From: a virus
IMG/VR virus record: IMGVR_UViG_3300007609_000001
Coordinates: 1 to 62,780 of that record
DNA: 62,780 nucleotides
Direction: 5' to 3' (one strand)
Shown: in pieces, positions 54,847 to 62,780 of the stretch
Position numbering within the stretch: position 1 is the stretch's first letter
How the letters are laid out: every line of letters starts with the position of its first letter
The notes under the pieces: model-generated
Databases searched by the model: none
What the model saw: only the letters and a program-made list of their open reading frames with translations
Told to the model about the DNA's origin: nothing
Program-made: the position numbers and the translations under genes

Positions 54847-55131
54847 CTAGTAATAAAAGAATGTAGCCGAGGTAACGTTAGTCAGCACCGCGTAAGGGTT
54901 AGACTCGCAGCGGATCGGCGTGTAATAAAACTCCACCCCATTAGCAGAAGAATCTGCAGGAGTGGCTAGCTCTAACACTACTGGGCCAGTAGCCCCACCG
55001 TCGCGAATAACAACACTACCTGCGCTTGACCCTGCTACAAAATACAAAGAAGCAATACGGGCCGGGCCGCCAAAAACGTCACCCGACTCCGTTAGCGTTG
55101 CCGACTTGCCATCAGAGTGCATTCCAGCCAT
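54847..55131 (-). CDS. Small virion protein, 94 aa
   Basis: MAGMHSDGKSATLTESGDVF then GGPARIASLYFVAGSSAGSV and IRDGGATGPVVLEL. All-beta; likely a trimeric decoration or spike-type protein. It lies between two other small virion genes. No firm family. Confidence 0.72.
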   Translation of the reverse strand: MAGMHSDGKSATLTESGDVFGGPARIASLYFVAGSSAGSVVIRDGGATGPVVLELATPADSSANGVEFYYTPIRCESNPYAVLTNVTSATFFYY

Positions 55132-55143
55132 GACGGCCTCCTA

Positions 55144-55350
55144 TTAAGCCGGGCCAGCAGAAACGCTAAGCACGCCGTTGTTATTCCACAACTGCCCAGC
55201 TACTTCAGGGTCAGCTTCAGGAAGATCGGTGATAACAACCGTGGTGCCGTCAACCGTAACGTCGCCGGTCGTGGTCAGGTTAGTCGCAGTAAGGTCGCCC
55301 TCGAAACCGTTATCGGAACGGACTGGGCCGGAAAATCTTGTACGCGCCAT
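55144..55350 (-). CDS. Small virion protein, 68 aa (MARTRFSGPVRS)
   Basis: ATG at 55350 with GGAG nine bases upstream; a longer in-frame start at 55374 is rejected. MARTRFSGPVRSDNGFEGDL is a recurring short N-terminal motif in phage fibre or decoration proteins. It ends NNNGVLSVSAGPA, with a beta-rich middle. First gene of the transcript after the coat terminator. Confidence 0.75.
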   Translation of the reverse strand: MARTRFSGPVRSDNGFEGDLTATNLTTTGDVTVDGTTVVITDLPEADPEVAGQLWNNNGVLSVSAGPA

Positions 55351-55476
55351 TGGATTGTCTCCGTGTTGCAGCACTTGCTATACCGTCATCTGCAAAGTCC
55401 GCTGGGTCGGTCGGCATAGCTGGAATAGTCCCAGACTTAAAACCTTTATACGCAAACCCATTTAATAACGCAACCC
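55351..55476 (-). other. Gap after coat terminator
   Basis: 126 bp on the - strand between the coat gene terminator and the next gene. A frame without a start codon encodes a protein-like stretch (NGFAYKGFKSGTIPAMPTD), possibly a remnant. No clear promoter was seen, yet the genes downstream need one or depend on read-through. Confidence 0.4.
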
Positions 55477-55505
55477 AAAAAAAGACCCCGCCGAAGCAGG
55501 GTCTT
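55477..55505 (-). terminator. Strong terminator after the coat gene
   Basis: On the - strand: AAGACCCTGC, loop TTCG, GCGGGGTCTT, then five more T (seven in all). A ten-bp stem with one G-T pair. It ends transcription 25 bases after the coat stop codon and probably allows high coat expression with partial read-through. Confidence 0.93.
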
Positions 55506-55530
55506 GGTTTACTGAGGCAAGCTCAGATTA

Positions 55531-56442
55531 TCAAGCAGCGCCGGGGCTGCCGTAGATACCCAGAGGGTCGCTCACGCCGAATGAGTAACGCTCACGCGCC
55601 TTGTAGCGAACATTGCCCGTATCGAAGTCGCCTTCCATTTTGGTGGTCAGCGGGGTACGAACAAAGTGCTTCATGCCGTTCGGGATATCCGTGGTCAGGA
55701 ACCATGCGTCATCATCGGTAAGGAAGTGATTTACGGTATAACCACCGGGGATTGACCCGTTGTTCATGATCGCGTTGATGTCGTTATCGGCAGTGCCAAC
55801 ACGCTGCTCGGTCTCAAGGAGGCGAGTAGCAACGAACATCAGGCTCGGCGGAACAATCAACTTACGAGGCTTAGCTGCAACCAGCAAACCGCGCTCATCA
55901 GTCCAACCAGCGATCTGAATAACAGCAGCTTCGAGCGAAGTCTCATTGAGATCAGCCGCCACTTCAGGGCTATTAGAGTTAACACCGCCAGATACCAGCG
56001 GATGGCTCGTCGAGAACAGGGCCTCACCGTCGCCATAAGTGACGTTGGTGTCAAAACCGTTGTTCAGGATCGAGGCCGCTTTGACCTGCTTGGTGTACGC
56101 CATCGCACGAGCCAACGCCTTGGTGTAACGCGAAGACAGGGAGTCGTAGAGGTTATCCTCCATCGCTTCCTCAGTAATCGAGAACCCAAGGGCAATCGTT
56201 TCGTGGTTATAGCGCGCCGTGTAGGCTTCCTGCGCCGAGTCGTACTGAATGGCATCGCCTTCAGATTTAACCGGAGCAGCCGAGAAACCCGACAGCTTAA
56301 CTTCTTCTTCAAAGGAACGCTCAGAAGTCTCCTGCTCGAAGATTTCCTTGTGCTCCTCACCATATCGAGCGTACTCCATGCCGAACAAAGCGTTCAGGCC
56401 GGGGAGAAGCTCTTTTACCATTTGTGCTCTTGAAATTGCCAT
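55531..56442 (-). CDS. Major capsid protein
   Basis: 303 residues; ATG with GGAG eight bases upstream. MAISRAQMVKELLPGLNALF, GFSITEEAMEDNLYDSLSSR, ARAMAYTKQVKAASILNNGF and LFSTSHPLVSGG match the Mu gpT-like/HK97-fold coat family. PRKLIVPPSLMFVATRLLET and a C-terminal beta end complete the fold. It is followed by a strong terminator, as befits the most abundant virion protein, and preceded by decoration and scaffold genes. Confidence 0.9.
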   Translation of the reverse strand: MAISRAQMVKELLPGLNALFGMEYARYGEEHKEIFEQETSERSFEEEVKLSGFSAAPVKSEGDAIQYDSAQEAYTARYNHETIALGFSITEEAMEDNLYDSLSSRYTKALARAMAYTKQVKAASILNNGFDTNVTYGDGEALFSTSHPLVSGGVNSNSPEVAADLNETSLEAAVIQIAGWTDERGLLVAAKPRKLIVPPSLMFVATRLLETEQRVGTADNDINAIMNNGSIPGGYTVNHFLTDDDAWFLTTDIPNGMKHFVRTPLTTKMEGDFDTGNVRYKARERYSFGVSDPLGIYGSPGAA

Positions 56443-56455
56443 GATCTAAGCTCCT

Positions 56456-57064
56456 TTAAGCGTCGCCAGCGCCGGTGGCGTTGCTAAGCTGATGACCAGC
56501 GTTGAACTTAACCAGAATTTCAGTGAAGTCACCATCACTGTTCTTGGTTTCAGCAACGCCCTGAACCACGCGCAGCGGCAGGGTAGCCGTATCTGCGTGG
56601 GATGCGTCATCGACAGCAACTGCCGACACACCAGTAGTCGTGTTACCCACAGGGGACTGATCGTCCAAACCGACGTTATTGCCGATTTCAGACTGAGCAA
56701 TACCTGAGATATCACCGCCGGAGTCTACGACTGCAACCTTATACAGAACGTTAGCGCCATCAACGACATAAGCCGTGATGTCATCAGCGGTAACATTGCC
56801 CGGATAATAGTTGCGGAAGGTTAGACCATAAACAGGATCGGTGTATGACACGCCGACAAAAACGCCAACGTAGCTGATGTTATCACCAGCAGCCACACGA
56901 TCAATCATGCCATCGGTGCCGATAGCAACGAGGTCTCCGTGGAAGATCGCAGTCGCATTGCCCGACTCGATCATGTAGGCGCGTTGAGCACCATTGTACG
57001 GAGAACCGTCAACCATCTTCACCGGAACGAGGCCGTAAGGGCCTGAAACGGTTGGATATGCCAT
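56456..57064 (-). CDS. Probable head decoration protein, 202 aa
   Basis: ATG at 57064 (MAYPTVSGPYGLVPVKMVDG) with AGGAG at a normal distance; an ATG three codons earlier is too close to it. All-beta protein of a family I recall from marine and cyanophage heads, just upstream of the coat gene. It could stabilise the capsid lattice. Confidence 0.8.
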   Translation of the reverse strand: MAYPTVSGPYGLVPVKMVDGSPYNGAQRAYMIESGNATAIFHGDLVAIGTDGMIDRVAAGDNISYVGVFVGVSYTDPVYGLTFRNYYPGNVTADDITAYVVDGANVLYKVAVVDSGGDISGIAQSEIGNNVGLDDQSPVGNTTTGVSAVAVDDASHADTATLPLRVVQGVAETKNSDGDFTEILVKFNAGHQLSNATGAGDA

Positions 57065-57098
57065 GAGATTCATCTCCTAAAGGAAAAATTAAAAGGCT

Positions 57099-57569
57099 CT
57101 AAGAGCCACGCCCAAATGTAACGCTGGATTTGCGATCTTGGAATAAAGGCATCCGAGGATCGTTCTCCCGCATAAAGTTGTTGTCCACCGACTCAACCTG
57201 AGCTTCACTACTACGCCGATAATAGGCGTTTCGCTGCTCAACCATTTCGGTAGGCATCCGGCAAAGGATAAGACCGCCGATCTCAACCAACCCCGAGGTC
57301 TGAGCTTCTTCATCTACATGAAGTTTCATCTCTGGGTGATCTTCAACCCGGCATGTCTCCCAACCTTCGCGCACTTTGCGAGAAAAGTTAGTCGGATCAT
57401 TAGTTCCAAGCATTGACTTGCGAACCCAACGGAACGAAACCCCTTCTTGAGGGTTAGGTTCAGGCAACAGACTTGCAGGTGCCCACTGCTTCTTCCGCGC
57501 AGTCGCTTCTCGGTTGTCGTGCTCGCGAGAAACCGGTCGAGCTTCACGTGTTCTAGTTGCATTAGCCAT
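57099..57569 (-). CDS. Conserved head-region protein, 156 aa
   Basis: WAPASLLPEPNPQEGVSFRW then REGWETCRVEDHPEM, GGLILCRMPTEMVEQRNAYY and DPRMPLFQDRKSSVTFGRGS. This scheme is conserved in marine phages between scaffold and coat genes, and the protein is likely structural or an assembly factor. It overlaps the scaffold gene by eight bases. Confidence 0.78.
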   Translation of the reverse strand: MANATRTREARPVSREHDNREATARKKQWAPASLLPEPNPQEGVSFRWVRKSMLGTNDPTNFSRKVREGWETCRVEDHPEMKLHVDEEAQTSGLVEIGGLILCRMPTEMVEQRNAYYRRSSEAQVESVDNNFMRENDPRMPLFQDRKSSVTFGRGS

Positions 57570-58638
57570 TGTTAGCCTCCAGTTTCTGTACTTCGCGGGC
57601 GTATGCTTCGGGGCTGATTCCCAACCTCTTAGCCATCGCTACCTGCGACTGAGTTAGCACTACCTTTTTACCCTTCGGAGTTCGTCCAGCCGGGGCGACA
57701 ACGGTAGAGGGTTGCCGCTTTTTCCTTTTTGGAGGCTCCTGTTCAAACCGATCAGGAAAGACCTCACGCATGCGAGCATCAATACGCTCGTAGTATTCGT
57801 CAGTAGAAGGCGGAACTCCGTCTTTTACCAACTTCTGATGGACGCCTAGCGCGAAGCTGGTCATCTCATCGTCCTTGCCAAACCACTCGTTACGATCACC
57901 CCACGACTTTGCTTTGTCGTCGGGCTCTGGCGCGTCAACTTGTGGCTGCGCTTGGTTATTATATACCTGTTGAGATGTCTGCTGTAAAGCACTGTTTTGT
58001 TGAGCCGCTACATTCTGCTGTGTGTAGCGCGGAGATAGCAGGTTTACACGCTCTGCCTGATACGTCGCCCGAGAAAGCTCCTGCTGCGCATCGGTGATGG
58101 CCTCAGAGTCTCCTTGCTCGTACGCATCACGGTACTTACGCTTAGCCGCTTCAAGCTGCAACGCCGCCCGTTGCTTCGCCTGCTCTAACGCCCAAGTCTC
58201 GCCGCTAGACAAATCATTGCGAAGTTTATCTCGCTCTGCCTGTAGGCGTTGAGCGTACTCAGCTGCCGCCTCGCGCTCACGTGCTGCTTGTTCTTTTGCC
58301 CGCCGCTCGTCATGCCACGCCTTTTTAAGCTGATCAATTCGCTGCTTAACTTTTGCAGAGTAATCATCAGCGGCGTCCTGCTCTAGCTCCTCTACCACCT
58401 CATCGGGTAGCGGGCTGCGGTTTCTATCCGCAGGTGGGGTGTCATCGACAATCTCTAGCTCTAAATCGTCAGAGTCATCGTCCGTGTCAGTTGACTCTTC
58501 TGTGACAACTTCTACGTCCGTATCGTCTTCTTTTTGAAACTGGTTTTTCATTGCAGGCGGAACACCACTGGCGTCCGAACCCACTACAAACTCAGTATCG
58601 TCGAAATCAACGTCTTCGTTTTTTGCTTTGCGGTTCAT
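57562..58638 (-). CDS. Scaffold-like protein, 358 aa
   Basis: An acidic N-terminal third (DTDVEVVTEESTDTDDDSDD), a long coiled-coil middle (WHDERRAKEQAAREREAAAE), a Gln-rich segment and a basic C-terminal third (KRKKRQPSTVVAPAGRTPKG, then KKVVLTQSQVAMAKRLGISP). Acidic coiled coil plus a basic coat-binding end, located between portal and coat, is the pattern of scaffolding proteins. Sequence-based family not recognised. Confidence 0.8.
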   Translation of the reverse strand: MNRKAKNEDVDFDDTEFVVGSDASGVPPAMKNQFQKEDDTDVEVVTEESTDTDDDSDDLELEIVDDTPPADRNRSPLPDEVVEELEQDAADDYSAKVKQRIDQLKKAWHDERRAKEQAAREREAAAEYAQRLQAERDKLRNDLSSGETWALEQAKQRAALQLEAAKRKYRDAYEQGDSEAITDAQQELSRATYQAERVNLLSPRYTQQNVAAQQNSALQQTSQQVYNNQAQPQVDAPEPDDKAKSWGDRNEWFGKDDEMTSFALGVHQKLVKDGVPPSTDEYYERIDARMREVFPDRFEQEPPKRKKRQPSTVVAPAGRTPKGKKVVLTQSQVAMAKRLGISPEAYAREVQKLEANNG

Positions 58639-58648
58639 AACTTACTCC

Positions 58649-59020
58649 TTAAATGCGGGAATACCCCGTTGGGTCTTCAACGACCGCCTCAACCGAATCA
58701 TCGTTAATGACGCGGAAAAGCTCTTTGTCGTGAATCCTGAAACGCGTGCCAGAGTAGGCACGTATTAACACGTAATCGCCAATTTTACAGTATGGTCCAT
58801 TAGGAAAACGCTCTTTGTCTTTATAAGCGTCAGGGCCCATATCAATAACTTGCACCACCATCGTGGAGACTTCTTCCTGCTTTAACACAGTGTCGGGCTT
58901 AACAATCCCGCTCTCGTAAGTCTCTTTGACTTCAGGTATGGCGACTAAAAGGCGATAGCCCGCAGGCTTCGGTATTTGCTGCTCAGTGAGCTGAGGTGCA
59001 GCCTGATCGGCTGTAGTCAT
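58649..59020 (-). CDS. GroES-like co-chaperonin (Cpn10)
   Basis: 123 residues; AGGAGG before the ATG. PKPAGYRLLVAIPEVKETYE (Cpn10 start: P..dR.LV......T..GI), a mobile-loop-like segment SGIVKPDTVLKQEEV, VVQVIDMGPDAYKD and CKIGDYVLIRAYSGTRFRI match the GroES fold; VNDDSVEAVV-like INDDSVEAVVED closes it. Like T4 gp31, it may replace host GroES to fold the coat protein. No GroEL is present, so it needs the host's. It lies between portal and scaffold. Confidence 0.88.
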   Translation of the reverse strand: MTTADQAAPQLTEQQIPKPAGYRLLVAIPEVKETYESGIVKPDTVLKQEEVSTMVVQVIDMGPDAYKDKERFPNGPYCKIGDYVLIRAYSGTRFRIHDKELFRVINDDSVEAVVEDPTGYSRI

Positions 59021-59028
59021 GTGACCTC

Positions 59029-59229
59029 CTAATTATGGTCAGGTGATTTTTCTGCTGCTTCCATTAAATCCAACACAAGCCTCTCAGCCTGTGCCAGCCC
59101 TTTGATCACACCCGTGTAGTGGGTGTACTCATCGTAAGACTTAGCTGCCCCTGTCGAGATAGCATCTGTCAGATCGTCCAAGTCTTTACGAATTTCTTTG
59201 CGGAGGTGCTCTCCGAATGTGCGAATCAT
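59029..59229 (-). CDS. Small helical protein, 66 aa
   Basis: MIRTFGEHLRKEIRKDLDDL, then YTHYTGVIKGLAQAERLVLD. All-helical. A frequent short gene between portal and head genes of phages (KEI......D.L..G.......Y....G.I.GL..A). Function unknown, probably assembly. Confidence 0.75.
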   Translation of the reverse strand: MIRTFGEHLRKEIRKDLDDLTDAISTGAAKSYDEYTHYTGVIKGLAQAERLVLDLMEAAEKSPDHN

Positions 59230-59232
59230 CGT

Positions 59233-61785
59233 TTACTCCTGCTGGTTTGAATCGTTACCATTTTGGTTACCATTGTTACCATTTTGGGTACGTTGTTGCT
59301 GCATCATCTGGGAAGCCAGATTTTGATTGGCGCGAATGCGCTCTTCAGCAATGCCAGCGCCAACTTTGACGCCTGTTGACTCAAGATCAGCTTCCGCTTT
59401 CACGATCTGCTGACGCAGTTTAGAGCCAATTGAGGCCCCAATCTGTTTTTCTTGAGAAGTTATGCGAGCCGACTCAAGCTCTAAGTCTCGAAGTTTAAGC
59501 TCGTAGTCCATCTTGTCTTTCTGAATCTTACGCTGCAGCTCGCCCTGTTCCAGCTCTAGCTCACGCTGCTGCATCTGCACCACAGGGTCTTGCGCTTTCT
59601 TAGCCGCTTCTTCGGCCTGCGCCATCTGCTGAGCCTTACCGGTGACACGAGGCGCGGCTTCAGCCACCAGACGAGAGATCGCCAACTCCTGCTCTTCAGT
59701 CAAGCTGGTTTCATCCTCATCATAAGCCGGCAGCGGTACACCAAGTTCTTTCTCTACCCGGCGACGATACTGATGGGCAATGTGCTCGTTGATGTGCTCC
59801 ATACCCACAGCAATCTTCATCTTACCGGCCTCACCCTCCATCTCGATCATCTTCATAATCTCAGGGTCTTGGGCGAACGCCATGTGCGCTTGGATATGCG
59901 CCTCGTGGTCTTGGTAAGCAAATGCCTTAATCGGCTTACCGTTGAGTAGCGCCATGTTCTCCGTCATCGGGTCCATTGGCTTGACATCGTCCTCATCCGG
60001 CACCAGCTCGTTAGCATCTTTAATGCCGAGTGTTTCAATCATCTTTCTATGCAGTAACGGCAGGTCGTAGAGCTGAGGGGCCTGCTGCGCCAGCTGCATC
60101 GCTGCTTGGTACTGCACAATCCGCTGCGACATGGTCGAGGCGTTCGGATCAGACACCGGGATGATGTTAGTCATCATGTAGTCTTTGCGCCGAGCCATCA
60201 GCTCTTCTGCGCCCTCAACCCCTTGTGCGTCGTAGTCATACTCCTCGGGGGCCATTTCCGCCACGATGCCCTTGAGGATTTTAAACTCAGACTTCATCGC
60301 CGCGTGCATGCGCGCCTGCACCGCTGTCAGGGTCTTTAACTGCCGCTCTAAGATAGCCAGCGTAGAACCCACCGGTGCGTTAGGCTGCATGTCGCCCACG
60401 CTAAGATCAGACATTGAGACAAAACGCCGTGCTTCTTGGACAATTTTATCCAACAACCCAGCTAGAACCGTTGAGGGCTCCTTATAGGGCAGCGGCATAA
60501 TGTTGTCTTTGATCGTGCCAGTCGGCACATCCACGTCGCGGAACTCACCCGGTGCAATAGGCGTATCACCGCCACGTATGCGAAGCCCCCGCGTACGGAA
60601 GCCGCCCGGCAAGTTAGACAGCGTGCCGGCATCGACGAGCTGACGCATGATTGACGTAGCGCCCTTGGCAAAACCACCAATGAGGTGGATAAGGCCGAAA
60701 CCATAGAATCCAAAGCCCGGGATGTAGTTGTAATGGGAGAAGTGAATCTGCTTTTGTTTTTTCTCATCGTCCTCCGCCCAATTACGATAAATAGACAACA
60801 CCTTGCCGCTGTCCTTGAGGATAGTCACCACGTATGGCAGCTCAATACCCGTGGGCTCTCCAAACTTATCAAGGTCTTCAAACCCTTCAAGGTCAAGCTC
60901 ACAGTGAATCTCTAACAGCGTGTAGCGATCATCTCGCGCGGCATCAAACCCACCGATCTCATCTTTACGCCGTGAGATATCATCCTCGTCCACCGTGGGG
61001 TCGCCAATATCACACTCGCGATAAAACCCACTGACCTGCATTTTACGCACTTCATTCTTAGTTCGTTTCATGCGATGTGTATAACGCTGAGCGCTAGAGA
61101 GCGTAGAGGCCCCGTAGCTAACAATAAAGTCTTCTGCCGGAATGAACTGCGCCACCGGACGGTCTAGCGAGGGGTCATAGAAAATCTTTTTAAACGCAGA
61201 GCCTGCAATGGGCAGGTTCCACAATAACCGCTCATGCTCGGAGCGGTAGTCCTCCATCTTATCTGTCAGGAGGTAGTTCATATCGTCGCGCACGCGCGCC
61301 GCTGCTTCTTCTTTGTCCTTAGTGGTTTTACCCAACACTTTAGTACGCACCGGGCCTTGCGCGGGGAATGTCTCGACAATACTCTCAGACTGGAACTTCA
61401 CCACCGCCTCAGCGAGCATCGGGTGATACACCCCGAACGCGCCTTCCCACGGCTCCGAGCGGTCCTCGATCTTTAGCCCCAACAACTCAAGCCCGTCGTG
61501 GTAAGTCTCCTCCCACTCAGCCCGCGACTGTACGTCAGTAGCGTAGGCCTCAAGCAGCTCATCAGCAATCTGCGCGCACATCTGCTCATCAATATGCTCA
61601 GCTAAGTTGGCAGCATGCGGAATCATATCGCCTTCATCACCGGGCTCTATTGATAAGAGCTCCTCGCCTGCGATACTGACCTCGACACTCTCAGGGTCCT
61701 CGATCTCAATTTCTAAGGGAATCTCGCCCTCTGCCTGTTCACTGACTCCTTGCGGAGCACCGTATAGCGCTTTTTCAATAGCCAT
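59233..61785 (-). CDS. Portal protein, 850 aa
   Basis: The ring through which DNA enters and leaves. NLAEHIDEQMCAQIADELLE then GLKIEDRSEPWEGAFGVYHP (a common podovirus portal start: D...R..W...y), KIFYDPSLDRPVAQFIPAED, HFSHYNYIPGFGFYGFGLIH and LVDAGTLSNLPGGFR. A C-terminal coiled-coil barrel region (about 700-830) is Gln/Glu-rich and ends with Asn/Gln repeats (NGNQNGNDSNQQE). Longer than P22 gp1 (725 residues). TAATG coupling with the gene upstream. Confidence 0.9.
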   Translation of the reverse strand: MAIEKALYGAPQGVSEQAEGEIPLEIEIEDPESVEVSIAGEELLSIEPGDEGDMIPHAANLAEHIDEQMCAQIADELLEAYATDVQSRAEWEETYHDGLELLGLKIEDRSEPWEGAFGVYHPMLAEAVVKFQSESIVETFPAQGPVRTKVLGKTTKDKEEAAARVRDDMNYLLTDKMEDYRSEHERLLWNLPIAGSAFKKIFYDPSLDRPVAQFIPAEDFIVSYGASTLSSAQRYTHRMKRTKNEVRKMQVSGFYRECDIGDPTVDEDDISRRKDEIGGFDAARDDRYTLLEIHCELDLEGFEDLDKFGEPTGIELPYVVTILKDSGKVLSIYRNWAEDDEKKQKQIHFSHYNYIPGFGFYGFGLIHLIGGFAKGATSIMRQLVDAGTLSNLPGGFRTRGLRIRGGDTPIAPGEFRDVDVPTGTIKDNIMPLPYKEPSTVLAGLLDKIVQEARRFVSMSDLSVGDMQPNAPVGSTLAILERQLKTLTAVQARMHAAMKSEFKILKGIVAEMAPEEYDYDAQGVEGAEELMARRKDYMMTNIIPVSDPNASTMSQRIVQYQAAMQLAQQAPQLYDLPLLHRKMIETLGIKDANELVPDEDDVKPMDPMTENMALLNGKPIKAFAYQDHEAHIQAHMAFAQDPEIMKMIEMEGEAGKMKIAVGMEHINEHIAHQYRRRVEKELGVPLPAYDEDETSLTEEQELAISRLVAEAAPRVTGKAQQMAQAEEAAKKAQDPVVQMQQRELELEQGELQRKIQKDKMDYELKLRDLELESARITSQEKQIGASIGSKLRQQIVKAEADLESTGVKVGAGIAEERIRANQNLASQMMQQQRTQNGNNGNQNGNDSNQQE

Positions 61786-62033
61786 TAGTTTGATTCCTTT
61801 TTGAGCTGTTCGCGATGCCGTTTTAAGTCTTCGCGATGCCGTTTTAAGTCTTCGCGAAATTTTAATTCTTTTTCAGTAGGAAGCACTAAAGGCCATTGAG
61901 TGTTTGCGTTCCACAACGCCCACGCTTCAGCTTCTACTCTGCTAGGGCCAGCGTATTTAGGGGAGATGCGACTAATAAACGCCTGAACATAAAGCGAAAA
62001 TAGCATCAACTTGCCTCGAATCCACAACCGCAT
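61785..62033 (-). CDS. Small membrane-linked protein, 82 aa, REDLKRH repeat
   Basis: ATG with AGGAGG upstream. The N-terminus RLWIRGKLMLFSLYVQAFIS is hydrophobic, followed by a charged tail with REDLKRHREDLKRHREQLKK; the repeat is visible in the DNA (tttaagtcttcgcg units at about 61822-61858). It overlaps the portal start by one base. It could be anchored in the membrane; role unknown. Confidence 0.72.
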   Translation of the reverse strand: MRLWIRGKLMLFSLYVQAFISRISPKYAGPSRVEAEAWALWNANTQWPLVLPTEKELKFREDLKRHREDLKRHREQLKKESN

Positions 62034-62041
62034 AAGTCCTC

Positions 62042-62780
62042 CTAGTAATACGCCGCTCTCACGGGTTCAAAGTCCTCGTCATCTCCCCACCGGTCATCCG
62101 GCAGCGAAATAAACCCTCCGTTTCTAAAGCGCATCAGCGCCATCACGGTGCTATCCACCAAGTCATCGTTAGGCATTGCTGGAAACCCACAAACCTCATC
62201 TACAACCTCTTCTGCCCAACGCCTACTCGCTGGATACCAAACAAGTCCTGATGCGAACATATCAGAGACTGAGTTCAAACGCATAATTTTATCCCCTGTG
62301 CCTCGGTGCGGAGTGTACTCCTGCACGGGTATGCCTGCACGTCGAAACTCTTGGTAGAGCTGTGAGCCCGCCGATTTTTTCTCCACCACGAACCAATCAG
62401 GCTCCCAATCAGTGTACTCTCTATATGCCAGTCTCTTGAGCTCAGGAAACTCTAAACGCTCCTTAATACTGTTGAGCAAGATAATTTGCGCCTGCGAGAC
62501 GCCATTCTCATCATCGGCGTAAAACACCCCCCATGTTGTCAACGCAGTGAAGTCCGCCCGGTTGTTTTTTTCTGCCGCCGCATCAAGGCTCATTATTATA
62601 TACTCACACGGCGGCGGGTCATCTTTAACCCACTCACGCCACCACTCACGCTTAATAATAGCCGACTCACGCGAGGTGGGCTCCTGCATGTACTGCGCCG
62701 ACCACTGAAATGAGGGCATAGACGCCTTAGTACGCAGCAACGACTTAACTGGCCACTGCTCCGGCCACAGCGAGATGTAC
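62042..62780 (-). CDS. terL: Terminase large subunit, C-terminal (nuclease) part
   Basis: Continues the gene annotated at 1-968 (62658-62780 repeats 1-123). The RNase H-like nuclease has MSLDAAAEKNNRADF (first Asp), DWFVVEKKSAG (Glu) and FPAMPNDDLVDST (last Asp pair), and ends FEPVRAAYY. The full protein is 527 residues. Nuclease and ATPase halves are intact, consistent with headful or pac-type packaging. Confidence 0.95.
   Translation of the reverse strand, partial: YISLWPEQWPVKSLLRTKASMPSFQWSAQYMQEPTSRESAIIKREWWREWVKDDPPPCEYIIMSLDAAAEKNNRADFTALTTWGVFYADDENGVSQAQIILLNSIKERLEFPELKRLAYREYTDWEPDWFVVEKKSAGSQLYQEFRRAGIPVQEYTPHRGTGDKIMRLNSVSDMFASGLVWYPASRRWAEEVVDEVCGFPAMPNDDLVDSTVMALMRFRNGGFISLPDDRWGDDEDFEPVRAAYY
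62658..62780. repeat. Terminal overlap, copy 2 (circular join)
   Basis: Exact copy of bases 1-123; mark once when the genome is circularised. Confidence 0.95.

Noticed and set aside
55351-55476. Protein-like frame NGFAYKGFKSGTIPAMP after the coat terminator
   Set aside because: It has no start codon with a ribosome site; kept only as a possible remnant in the gap entry.

Overview
The window is a complete, circularly assembled genome of a tailed bacteriophage. Its first 123 bases recur exactly as its last 123, and the large terminase gene reads in frame across that join, so the unit is 62,657 bp. Portal, scaffold, coat, P22 gp4-like connector and stabilisation/nozzle proteins, plus a run of ejection-type proteins, and no tape-measure, sheath or tail-tube genes, point to a short-tailed (podovirus-like) phage with P22-style virion logic. 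No integrase, lysogeny repressor, phage RNA polymerase, tRNA gene or CRISPR array was seen, so a lytic phage using host RNA polymerase is the simplest reading. The host is probably a Gram-negative, likely marine, bacterium: there are strong AGGAG ribosome sites, consensus sigma-70 promoters, two phage lipoproteins and one Sec-exported protein, but this is inference.

Layout. Two divergent arms leave a roughly 0.47 kb control region (about 1755-2228). The right-going arm (2.2-23.7 kb, + strand) holds early genes. From 2.1 to 11.8 kb many small genes of unknown function are punctuated by a recurrent perfect palindrome, GTCTAATTAGAC (13 copies plus two compensated variants), usually just 5' of the ribosome site. 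This stretch also contains a SleB-type cell-wall hydrolase and a three-gene module: MoxR AAA ATPase, HExxH/VWA protein and DUF3150-like protein. A non-coding stretch of about 1.1 kb full of imperfect direct repeats (2813-3844) is the best origin candidate. From 13.8 to 23.7 kb lies the replication module: VRR-NUC nuclease, family A DNA polymerase, Cas4/AddB-like Fe-S nuclease, HNH protein, SNF2-type helicase, a candidate single-strand binding protein and an AEP primase-helicase fusion. It ends at a strong terminator (23778-23803).

The left-going arm (- strand) starts at about 1.75 kb, runs through a DksA/TraR-like zinc finger and the terminase genes, crosses the join and continues from 62.8 down to 23.8 kb. 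It encodes portal, GroES-like co-chaperonin, scaffold, decoration and coat proteins (followed by a strong terminator), connectors, a large receptor-binding region (43.3-52.1 kb: two paralogous Gly-rich adhesins, a C-type-lectin protein with a DGR-like C-terminus, repeat fibres and small chaperone-like proteins), two lipoproteins, a holin/M15 endopeptidase lysis pair, an HTH-metallophosphoesterase, the tail nozzle and four ejection-type proteins ending in a 2,667-residue polyvalent protein.

The most unusual points are the palindrome array with compensated variants, the MoxR/VWA/DUF3150 module whose members each carry their own palindrome, and a DGR-like variable C-terminus without any reverse transcriptase in the genome.
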